NCBI GenBank assembly: GCA_030036975.1 | Contig: JASHSE010000289.1 | Location: 1-6,232, forward strand | From: Xanthobacteraceae bacterium | GTDB lineage: Bacteria > Pseudomonadota > Alphaproteobacteria > Rhizobiales > Xanthobacteraceae | Reading direction: 5' to 3' | DNA: 6,232 nucleotides | In this document: positions 1-5,256 of the stretch, in pieces | Layout of the letters: every line of letters starts with the position of its first letter | Numbering within the stretch: position 1 is the first letter of the stretch | The notes under the pieces: generated by a model | Seen by the model: only the letters and a program-made list of their open reading frames with translations | Database searches by the model: none | Told to the model about the DNA's origin: nothing | Program-made: the position numbers and the translations under genes

Positions 1-180
1 CATAAGGTTTTCACTTATCACCAAGTAACTCACACTCCTATGGGGCATTCAGCCCCAGTCGACGCCCTACGAGTTCGTTGGAGAGAAAGCCGCAAGGGCA
101 CCTATTCTTACTTATTTGTATTTGGAAAACAACCATTAAGGGAGGTCGTGACGTGTCCCGCTACCCAGCAACCACTATAA
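1..180 (+). other. Open reading frame entering from the left edge, unknown, possibly the 3' end of a convergent gene
   Basis: Frame 1 on the plus strand is open from the first base to a TAA at 178-180 and would give 59 residues ending in CPATQQPL. The segment is about 48% G+C by hand count, clearly lower than the neighbouring yejF gene, and its codons do not show the strong G/C third-position preference of the other genes. A plus-strand gene ending here would converge on yejF, which ends at 208. I do not recognise the peptide, which contains a basic, aromatic stretch (RVRWRESRKGTYSYLFVFG). An open frame of 59 codons at this base composition can arise by chance, so it may be a gene end, a decayed mobile or foreign fragment, or nothing. 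Confidence 0.2.
41..57. repeat. Short perfect inverted repeat (6-bp stem, 5-nt loop)
   Basis: TGGGGC-ATTCA-GCCCCA forms a G+C-rich hairpin on either strand. It lies about 150 bases downstream of the yejF stop in the direction of transcription. Neither strand has a T-run after it, so it is not a standard Rho-independent terminator. A role in stopping or stabilising the yej transcript is possible but unsupported. Confidence 0.35.
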
Positions 181-207
181 CCTTTCCCCTGGTCGGCAGG
201 AACGAGA

Positions 208-1836
208 CTACTGCGCCACAACGTCGCGCGGCGCAGCCTCGATGTTGAAGGCGGCGGCGAACAGGGCGCGGGTGTAGTCGGTCTTCGGGTTGCGGAACAG
301 CTCGGCGGCGTCGCCGGATTCGACGATTTTGCCGGCGCGCATCACCAGCAAGCGGCTCGCCAAAGCCGCGACCACCCGCAAGTCGTGCGAGATGAACAGA
401 TAGGTGAGGTTGCGGCGCTTCTGCAGGTCGCGGAACAGATCGACCATCTGGCACTGGATCAGCATATCGAGCGCGCTGGTCGGCTCGTCGAGCACCACGA
501 AGGTCGGCTCCAGCACGATGGCGCGCGCCACCGCGATGCGCTGGCGCTGGCCGCCGGAAAATTCGTGGGGAAAGCGGAAGCGCGTCTCGGGATCGAGCCC
601 GACGTCGGTCAGCGCGCCGATGACGCGCGCGTCGCGTTCGCGCTCCGGCATCGCCCGATGATGCACCTTGAGGCCTTCCTTGATGATCTCGGCGACCGAA
701 AGCCGCGGCGACAGCGAGCCGTAGGGGTCCTGAAACACGACCTGCATGTCGCGGCGGAACGGCCGCATTTGTTTGAAGCGCAGGCCCTGCAGCGTGTTGC
801 CCATGAACACGATCGGCCCGTCGGATGAGATGAGGCGAAGCAGCGCCAGTCCGAGCGTGGTCTTGCCGGACCCGGATTCGCCGACCACGCCGAGCGTCTC
901 GCCCCTGCGCAGCGTGACCGACACGCCGTCCACCGCCTTGACGTGGCCGACGGTCTTGCGCAGCACGCCGCGCCTGATCGGAAACCAGACTTTCAGGTCT
1001 TTGGTCTCGAGAATGAGCGGCGCGGCGGGTTGCGGCGGCGCCGGATCGGGCTTCGGCTCGGCGGCGAGCAGCGCGCGCGTGTAGGGATGCGCCGGCGCGG
1101 TAAACACCCGCTCGACCTCGCCCTGCTCGACGATGCGGCCTGCCTTCATGACGCAGACCCGCTGCGCGATCTTGCGCACGATGCCGAGGTCGTGGGTGAT
1201 GAACAGAAGCGACATGCCGAGCCGCTTCTGAATGTCCTTGAGCAGCGCGATGATCTGCGCCTGCACGGTGACGTCGAGCGCGGTGGTCGGCTCGTCGGCG
1301 ATCAACAGGTCGGGTTCGTTGGCGAGCGCCATGGCGATCATGACGCGCTGGCGCTGGCCGCCGGACAATTGATGCGGATAGGCTTTGAGGCGGCTGGCCG
1401 GATCGGGGATGCCGACCTGCTCCAGCACTTCGAGGGTGCGGGCGCGTGCCGGCGCGCCGGTGAGGCCGCGATGGAGGAGCAGAACTTCGCCGATCTGCTT
1501 CTCGATCGTGTGCAGCGGGTTGAGCGAGCTCAACGGTTCCTGAAAGATGATGGTGATGTCGTCGCCGCGCACGCGCTGCATGTCGCGCTCGGAGAGTTTC
1601 AGGAGGTCGCGGCCCTTGAACGCGATGCTGCCGCCGGGATGGCGCGCCGCCGGATAGGGCAGCAGCCTCAAGATCGATAGCGCGGTGACCGATTTGCCGG
1701 AGCCCGACTCGCCGACCAGCGCCACGGCCTCGCCCTTGCCGATGCCGAACGAGACGCGGTCGACCGCGAGTGTCTCGCGGCCGCCGGCGCGGAACGCCAC
1801 GGAAAGGTCGCGGATGGCGAGCAGCGGATCGGGCAT
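208..1836 (-). CDS. yejF: YejF-like ABC importer ATPase with two fused ATP-binding domains
   Basis: This cytoplasmic ATPase would power the YejB/YejE channel. It is 542 residues from the ATG at 1836 and holds two complete nucleotide-binding domains, as expected for YejF and related peptide-importer ATPases. Domain 1 has Walker A GESGSGKS (42-49), Q-loop Q99, signature LSGGQ (157-161), Walker B LLIADE (177-182) and switch H215. Domain 2 has Walker A GESGSGKT (319-326), Q369, signature FSGGQ (426-430), Walker B ending D450-E451 and H484. All catalytic motifs are intact in both halves, and each domain ends in the PYTRALL-type tail typical of oligopeptide-importer ATPases. A Pro/Ala-rich linker (about 260-275) joins the halves. 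The ATG overlaps the toxin stop (TGATG). An in-frame TTG one codon upstream is an alternative start. No strong Shine-Dalgarno is visible, so translation is probably coupled to the toxin gene. The family match is firm; the exact substrate is not known. Confidence 0.95.
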   Translation of the reverse strand: MPDPLLAIRDLSVAFRAGGRETLAVDRVSFGIGKGEAVALVGESGSGKSVTALSILRLLPYPAARHPGGSIAFKGRDLLKLSERDMQRVRGDDITIIFQEPLSSLNPLHTIEKQIGEVLLLHRGLTGAPARARTLEVLEQVGIPDPASRLKAYPHQLSGGQRQRVMIAMALANEPDLLIADEPTTALDVTVQAQIIALLKDIQKRLGMSLLFITHDLGIVRKIAQRVCVMKAGRIVEQGEVERVFTAPAHPYTRALLAAEPKPDPAPPQPAAPLILETKDLKVWFPIRRGVLRKTVGHVKAVDGVSVTLRRGETLGVVGESGSGKTTLGLALLRLISSDGPIVFMGNTLQGLRFKQMRPFRRDMQVVFQDPYGSLSPRLSVAEIIKEGLKVHHRAMPERERDARVIGALTDVGLDPETRFRFPHEFSGGQRQRIAVARAIVLEPTFVVLDEPTSALDMLIQCQMVDLFRDLQKRRNLTYLFISHDLRVVAALASRLLVMRAGKIVESGDAAELFRNPKTDYTRALFAAAFNIEAAPRDVVAQ

Positions 1837-2291
1837 CAATTCGCCGTCCGTACGTCGCTCAACGCATGGGGGCCAAAGCCCACTACGCGCAGCCCTATGG
1901 TCTTGGGCATCCGGCGATCGTCCGTGATGATCGCCGTGCAGCCGGCGTGCATCGCCGTCGCACAGTGGATGGCGTCGGGCAGCTTCAATCCCGGCCGCCC
2001 GACCCGTAACAAGGCAGATCGGACAAGCATGTCCCGCGTCACCGGTCGCACCTCCATGTTCGGACCATCGTTTATGAGCTGTTTGTACGCTTCGACCAAC
2101 GCGTCATCGCCGTCCGCGGCAGGCCCAGGAATGAGTTCGGCGAGCGTCAATTCGCTGGTGACGCCGCGAATTTCACCCTGTTCGATTGCCGACAGAATCC
2201 AAAAAGCGTGATCCGAACGCGCTCCCGCCGATTCGTACGCCGCGATGAAAACGTTGGTATCGAGGTACACCTTGGTGGCGCCCTCGCTCAT
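1836..2291 (-). CDS. PIN-domain (VapC-like) toxin, predicted ribonuclease
   Basis: This 151-residue protein looks like a VapC-family toxin, a metal-dependent RNase that blocks translation, often by cutting tRNA or rRNA. All four acidic residues of the PIN active site appear in place: D11 in YLDTNVF, E52 in TLAELIPGP, D106 in LPDAIHCATA and D124 (or D125) in IITDDRR. Length is close to that of usual VapC proteins (about 130-150). I place the start at the ATG at 2291: it overlaps the antitoxin stop as ATGA and has GGAG (2301-2298) six bases upstream. A longer form from the GTG at 2303 would begin on top of that ribosome site and adds only four residues. Its own stop overlaps the start of yejF. 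The RNA target cannot be read from sequence. An inactive or non-toxic PIN protein is possible, but the intact active site argues against decay. Confidence 0.88.
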   Translation of the reverse strand: MSEGATKVYLDTNVFIAAYESAGARSDHAFWILSAIEQGEIRGVTSELTLAELIPGPAADGDDALVEAYKQLINDGPNMEVRPVTRDMLVRSALLRVGRPGLKLPDAIHCATAMHAGCTAIITDDRRMPKTIGLRVVGFGPHALSDVRTAN

Positions 2292-2704
2292 CGTCGGCTC
2301 CACTCGTCGCGCAACGCATCGACGTGGTCGTTGACTTCGTCAAGCGTCCGGAATCGATGGCGCCGCAGCTGCTTAAAGCGTGTGAATTGCCCGGCCCCAT
2401 GCGCAATTCCGGGCGCCGCGGCGGCGTCAGGCTCAGCTGCAAAGGGCAGGCCTTGTTCGGCGAGGCCGGCTCTTTCGCCTTCGCGCGCGTGCAGCCGCGC
2501 CAGCACATCGGCGGTGATCTCCGGATGGCCGCGCTCGGCGCCGGCGCGAATAATATCGCGCCAGTACTCGGCCGGAATTTTGCCGCGCCGCTTGATCTCC
2601 GAAGCGGTCGAGACGCCAACCGCAAGAATACGGGCCATGGCCGTGGTTCCGCCCATGAGATCGAAGACGTCTGCAACGCATTTTATGGCACGATCGGCAG
2701 TCAT
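2288..2704 (-). CDS. Helix-turn-helix protein, likely antitoxin and autorepressor of the PIN toxin
   Basis: The protein has 138 residues in three parts. Residues about 8-71 form a small DNA-binding domain: a GGTTAMARILAVGVSTASEIKRR helix-turn-helix followed by GKIPAEYWRDIIRAGAERG and a short helix ending ITADVLARLH. This resembles the Cro-like 'carph-isopro' domain proteins I recall from alphaproteobacteria; that assignment is from memory of the motif. Residues about 75-105 are a poorly structured Ala/Glu/Gly-rich linker. Residues about 106-138 are charged and probably helical, ending HVDALRDEWSRR, much like the toxin-binding tails of VapB antitoxins. The start ATG at 2704 has AAGGA five bases upstream and lies just after an AT-rich promoter and operator region. 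It overlaps the PIN gene by ATGA, the classical antitoxin-first order. The antitoxin role is inferred from order, overlap and tail, not from a known family pair. Confidence 0.75.
   Translation of the reverse strand: MTADRAIKCVADVFDLMGGTTAMARILAVGVSTASEIKRRGKIPAEYWRDIIRAGAERGHPEITADVLARLHAREGERAGLAEQGLPFAAEPDAAAAPGIAHGAGQFTRFKQLRRHRFRTLDEVNDHVDALRDEWSRR
2298..2301 (-). promoter_or_regulatory. Ribosome binding site of the PIN toxin (decides start)
   Basis: GGAG lies inside the end of the antitoxin gene, six bases before the ATG at 2291. It favours that ATG over the in-frame GTG at 2303, which overlaps the site itself. Confidence 0.6.
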
Positions 2705-2709
2705 CGGTG

Positions 2710-2714
2710 TCCTT
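2710..2714 (-). promoter_or_regulatory. Ribosome binding site of the HTH antitoxin
   Basis: AAGGA lies five bases before the ATG at 2704. The promoter-proximal operator-like dyad (2716-2730) ends right beside it, so a protein bound there could also affect this part of the leader. Confidence 0.6.
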
Positions 2715-2715
2715 T

Positions 2716-2772
2716 ATACATGTTATATGTTACATTAGACATTTAAAATGTAATATGAGACATATAAATTGT
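2716..2772. repeat. Three near-palindromic operator-like repeats at exact 21-bp spacing
   Basis: Three 15-bp units start at 2716 (ATACATGTTATATGT), 2737 (AGACATTTAAAATGT) and 2758 (AGACATATAAATTGT). Units 2 and 3 agree at 13 of 15 positions; units 1 and 2 agree at 11 of 15. Each contains a dyad ACAT-N5-(A/T)TGT, with centres at 2724, 2745 and 2766. The 21-bp step is two turns of B-DNA, so a protein bound to each would sit on the same face. The units cover the -35 edge and spacer, the -10 element and start region, and the leader of the promoter for the toxin-antitoxin genes. They are best read as operators, most likely for the HTH antitoxin encoded just downstream; the identity of the binding protein is inferred. 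Confidence 0.7.
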
Positions 2773-2775
2773 CAA
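2747..2775 (-). promoter_or_regulatory. Sigma70-type promoter of the toxin-antitoxin genes (and possibly yejF)
   Basis: Reading the minus strand, a perfect -35 TTGACA (2775-2770) is followed by a 17-bp spacer and a -10-like TACATT (2752-2747, four of six consensus bases). Transcription would start near 2740, giving a leader of about 36 bases before the antitoxin ATG. The region 2705-2772 is only about 25% G+C by hand count, against the G+C-rich genes around it. The -35 lies immediately after the yejE stop, so this promoter gives the downstream genes a transcript independent of yejA. The perfect -35 and ideal spacer are strong signs; the -10 is weaker. Confidence 0.65.
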
Positions 2776-2780
2776 CGCCC

Positions 2781-3998
2781 TCACGCAAACGTCTTGCGCG
2801 GATCGAAGGCGTCGCGCACCGCTTCGCCGATGAAGATGAAAAGCGAAAGCATGATTGCCACGGCAAAGAAGCCGGTCAGCCCGAGCCACGGCGCCTGCAC
2901 GTTGGCTTTGCCCTGCGACAACAATTCGCCGAGCGACGGGTCGCCGGCCGGCAGGCCGAAGCCGAGGAAGTCGAGCGCGGTGAGCGTCATCACCGAGGAC
3001 GACATGATGAACGGCAGCATGGTCATGGTGGCGACCATGGCGTTCGGCAGCAGGTGCCGGAACATGATCACGGCATTCGAGACGCCGAGCGCGCGCGCCG
3101 CCATAATGTATTCGAAATTGCGGCCGCGCAGGAACTCGGCGCGAACGAGGCCGACGAGGCGGGTCCAGGAGAACAAGAGCAAAATGCCAAGCAGCACGAA
3201 GAAGCCGGGCGCCAGCACCGAGGAGATGATCAGGAGCAGATAAAGCTCCGGGACCGAGGTCCAGATTTCGATGAAGCGCTGGAACAACAGGTCGGTCCAG
3301 CCGCCGAAAAAGCCCTGCACCGCGCCGGCGGCGACGCCGATCAGCGAGGAGACCGCGGTGAGAATGAGCCCGAACAAAACCGAGATGCGGAAGCCGTAGA
3401 TCAGGCGCGCCAGCACGTCGCGGCCGATGTCGTCGGTGCCGAGCCAGTTGTATTCGAGGCTGCCGCATTGGCCGTAACCGTTCTTGGCGGCGAACGCGCA
3501 ATCCTTGGCGTCGAGCAGCCAGGTCGGCTTGGACGGAAACGGCGACGGCGGCCGACTGACGATGGTGTCGTAGGAAAACGGAATCGGCGGCCAGATCTGC
3601 ACGGCATGGCGTTTGGCCAAATAGGCTTGCAGGTGCGGGTCGCGATAATCGGCCGCGGTGCCGAACACGTCGCCGAAATCGGTGTCCGGATAGGTGACGA
3701 AAACCGGAAAATAGCTCTTGCCGTCGACGCGAAGGTAGATCGGTCTGTCGTTGGCGATGAACTCGGCGCCGAGCGAGATCACGAACAACACGAGAAAGAT
3801 CCACAGCGACCAGTAGCCGCGCTTGTTGGCTTTGAAATTGCGCCAGCGCCGGGCGTTGAGCGGCGACAGCTCGAAACCGCGCGGCGGGCCGGCGACGCCG
3901 AGCGGCCCGGCCGGCTCGATGTCGGGCGCCAGATCCGGTGCCGCCGGCGCTTGCGCGGCCGGCGCGACGATGTCGTCGGTGCGCAGCTTGACGTCCAC
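2781..3998 (-). CDS. yejE: YejE-like inner-membrane permease of a peptide ABC importer
   Basis: One of the two channel subunits of the importer, in the inner membrane (DppC/OppC-like half). It has 405 residues, longer than the E. coli protein (about 340). The extra length includes a Pro/Ala-rich cytoplasmic N-terminus (about 11-45). A first membrane helix (about 63-81) is followed by a large periplasmic loop to about 184, then the NWLGTDDIGRDVLAR motif (184-198) that opens the permease core. Further helices lie near 205-231, 251-276, 321-345 and 374-392. The EAA loop that docks on the ATPase is at 296-319 (EYIMAARALGVSNAVIMFRH). The periplasmic loop carries two cysteines, C167 and C178, which could form a disulfide. 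The GTG start at 3998 has GGAGG six bases upstream and follows the yejB stop by one base, so the two permeases are tightly coupled. Confidence 0.94.
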   Translation of the reverse strand: MDVKLRTDDIVAPAAQAPAAPDLAPDIEPAGPLGVAGPPRGFELSPLNARRWRNFKANKRGYWSLWIFLVLFVISLGAEFIANDRPIYLRVDGKSYFPVFVTYPDTDFGDVFGTAADYRDPHLQAYLAKRHAVQIWPPIPFSYDTIVSRPPSPFPSKPTWLLDAKDCAFAAKNGYGQCGSLEYNWLGTDDIGRDVLARLIYGFRISVLFGLILTAVSSLIGVAAGAVQGFFGGWTDLLFQRFIEIWTSVPELYLLLIISSVLAPGFFVLLGILLLFSWTRLVGLVRAEFLRGRNFEYIMAARALGVSNAVIMFRHLLPNAMVATMTMLPFIMSSSVMTLTALDFLGFGLPAGDPSLGELLSQGKANVQAPWLGLTGFFAVAIMLSLFIFIGEAVRDAFDPRKTFA

Positions 3999-3999
3999 C

Positions 4000-5112
4000 T
4001 CAGACCTCCCGCGTCGCGAAATCGATGCGCGGATCGATCCACGTATAGGTGAGGTCGGAGATCAGCGTCACCACCAGGCCGATCAGCCCGAAAATGTAGA
4101 TGTTGGCGAACACCACCGGATAGTCGCGGTTGAGCACGCTCTCGAAGCTGAGCAGCCCGAGCCCCTCGATCGAGAAGATCGTCTCGATCAACAGCGCGCC
4201 GGCAAAGAAGGCGCTGACGAAAGCCGAGGGAAATCCCGCCACCACGAGCAGCATGGCGTTGCGGAAGATGTGGCCGTACAGCACCTTGCGCTCGGAGCAG
4301 CCTTTGGCGCGCGCGGTCAGCACGTATTGCTTGCGCAGCTCCTCGAGAAAGCAGTTTTTGGTGAGCAGCGTCATGGTGGCGAACGCGGCAAGGCCCATCG
4401 ATATGATCGGCAAGGTCAGATGCCAGAAGTAATCGAGGATTTTCTGCCACCACGGAAAGTGCGACCAGCCGTCGGAAGTCAGCCCGCGCAGCGGAAAGAT
4501 GTGCCAGAACGAGCCGCCGGCAAACAGGATGATCAACAAAATGGCGAACAGGAATCCGGGTATGGCATAGCCGACGACGACGGCGCTCGACGTCCAGACG
4601 TCGAAGCTGGTGCCGTCGCGCACCGCCTTGCGGATGCCGAGCGGGATCGAGATCAGGTACGACAACAGCGTCATCCAGACGCCGAGCGAGATCGATACCG
4701 GCAACCTTTCCTTGATGAGCTGCAGCACGCTGACGTCGCGGAAATAGCTGTTGCCGAAGTCGAAGCGGATGTAGTTCCACAGCATGATGAAAAAGCGCTG
4801 GTAGGCCGGCTTGTCGAAGCCGAACTGCTTTTCGAGCTGCTTGATGAAGGCCGGATCGAGGCCCTGCGCGCCGCGGTATTTGGCGGTGATGTCGCCGGCG
4901 GCGCCGGGCCGGGTCAGGGCGCGGGCGCCGAAATCGTCGCCGGGCGAGCCGGAAATGCGCGAGGTCGCGCCGGTGTCGGTGCCGGACAGCTGCGCGATGA
5001 CGCGCTCGACCGGGCCGCCCGGCGCGAATTGCACGACCACGAACGACACCAGCATGATGCCGAAGATGGTCGGGATCATGAACAAGAGGCGGCGGATGAT
5101 GTAAGCGGCCAT
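4000..5112 (-). CDS. yejB: YejB-like inner-membrane permease of a peptide ABC importer
   Basis: The DppB/OppB-like channel partner of YejE, with 370 residues, close to the E. coli length (about 364). The N-terminus MAAYIIRRLLFMIPTIFGIM is the standard start of this family and its first membrane helix (about 8-29), supporting the ATG at 5112. A periplasmic region follows with the FGFDKPAYQRFFIMLWNYIRFDFGNS motif (97-122). Membrane helices lie near 140-160, 177-199, 231-251, 287-310 and 337-355. The cytoplasmic EAA loop is at 257-287 (LEELRKQYVLTARAKGCSERKVL...). No strong Shine-Dalgarno is seen, only AAAGCAGA a few bases upstream. The gene starts 21 bases after a long palindrome that separates it from yejA, so its expression may be set below that of the binding protein. 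Confidence 0.94.
   Translation of the reverse strand: MAAYIIRRLLFMIPTIFGIMLVSFVVVQFAPGGPVERVIAQLSGTDTGATSRISGSPGDDFGARALTRPGAAGDITAKYRGAQGLDPAFIKQLEKQFGFDKPAYQRFFIMLWNYIRFDFGNSYFRDVSVLQLIKERLPVSISLGVWMTLLSYLISIPLGIRKAVRDGTSFDVWTSSAVVVGYAIPGFLFAILLIILFAGGSFWHIFPLRGLTSDGWSHFPWWQKILDYFWHLTLPIISMGLAAFATMTLLTKNCFLEELRKQYVLTARAKGCSERKVLYGHIFRNAMLLVVAGFPSAFVSAFFAGALLIETIFSIEGLGLLSFESVLNRDYPVVFANIYIFGLIGLVVTLISDLTYTWIDPRIDFATREV
4005..4009 (-). promoter_or_regulatory. Ribosome binding site of yejE (decides the GTG start)
   Basis: GGAGG lies within the last codons of yejB, six bases before GTG at 3998. No other start in this frame nearby has a comparable site, which supports GTG initiation. Confidence 0.65.
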
Positions 5113-5133
5113 ATCATCTGCTTTGCGTTTAGT

Positions 5134-5234
5134 CCGTCACCCTGAGGTGCTCGGCCGAAGGCCGAGCCTCGAAGGGCGACGGCCCGGGCCGATCATCCTT
5201 CGAGGCTCGCTTCGCTCGCACCTCAGGATGACGG
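5134..5234. repeat. ~100-bp imperfect palindrome (REP-like intergenic element)
   Basis: The outer arms are CCGTCACCCTGAGGTGC (5134-5150) and GCACCTCAGGATGACGG (5218-5234), complementary at 16 of 17 positions with the exception able to form a G-U type pair. Inner arms GAGCCTCGAAGG (5164-5175) and CCTTCGAGGCTC (5197-5208) pair perfectly, and the centre is the palindrome GGCCCGGGCC (5181-5190). Each half also has a small hairpin of its own, for example TCGGCC-GAA-GGCCGA at 5151-5165. I recall repeats with a GTCATCCTGAGG/CCTCAGGATGAC edge as abundant between genes of Bradyrhizobium-like alphaproteobacteria. It falls between yejA and yejB and would fold in their shared transcript, where it could protect the yejA message from 3' decay or lower read-through. 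No T-run follows, so it is not a simple intrinsic terminator. Confidence 0.85.
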
Positions 5235-5240
5235 CTCCTT

Positions 5241-5256
5241 AGTTTATCAGTTTATC
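5241..5256. repeat. Tandem 8-bp direct duplication over the yejA stop codon
   Basis: AGTTTATC occurs twice in a row (5241-5248 and 5249-5256). The second copy contains the yejA stop (TAA on the minus strand, 5254-5252). It is next to the palindromic repeat but does not flank it, so it is not an obvious target-site duplication; it may be a simple slippage event. Confidence 0.55.

Noticed and set aside
41..57. Rho-independent terminator for the yej operon
   Set aside because: The hairpin is good but no T-run follows on either strand, and it is about 150 bases from the yejF stop.
385..1680. Plus-strand open frames opposite yejF
   Set aside because: Low-complexity translations with no family signature, lying opposite a complete two-domain ATPase.
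2289..2303. GTG at 2303 as the toxin start
   Set aside because: It overlaps the GGAG that serves the ATG at 2291, and the PIN fold begins just after that ATG.
2173..2676. Alternative minus-strand frame across the antitoxin and toxin (167 codons)
   Set aside because: It is out of frame with both the HTH and PIN proteins, lacks their start signals and has a Ser/Arg/Pro-rich translation typical of a shadow frame.
2769..5145. Long plus-strand open frames opposite yejE and yejB (up to about 440 codons)
   Set aside because: They are antisense to well-conserved permeases, their translations are rich in Arg, Ala, Gly, Glu and His with no recognisable domain, and they follow from the G+C-rich codon use of the real genes.
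5235..5240. AAGGAG on the minus strand after yejA as a ribosome site for a small gene
   Set aside because: No ATG, GTG or TTG follows at a workable distance before the palindrome begins, so it is probably chance.
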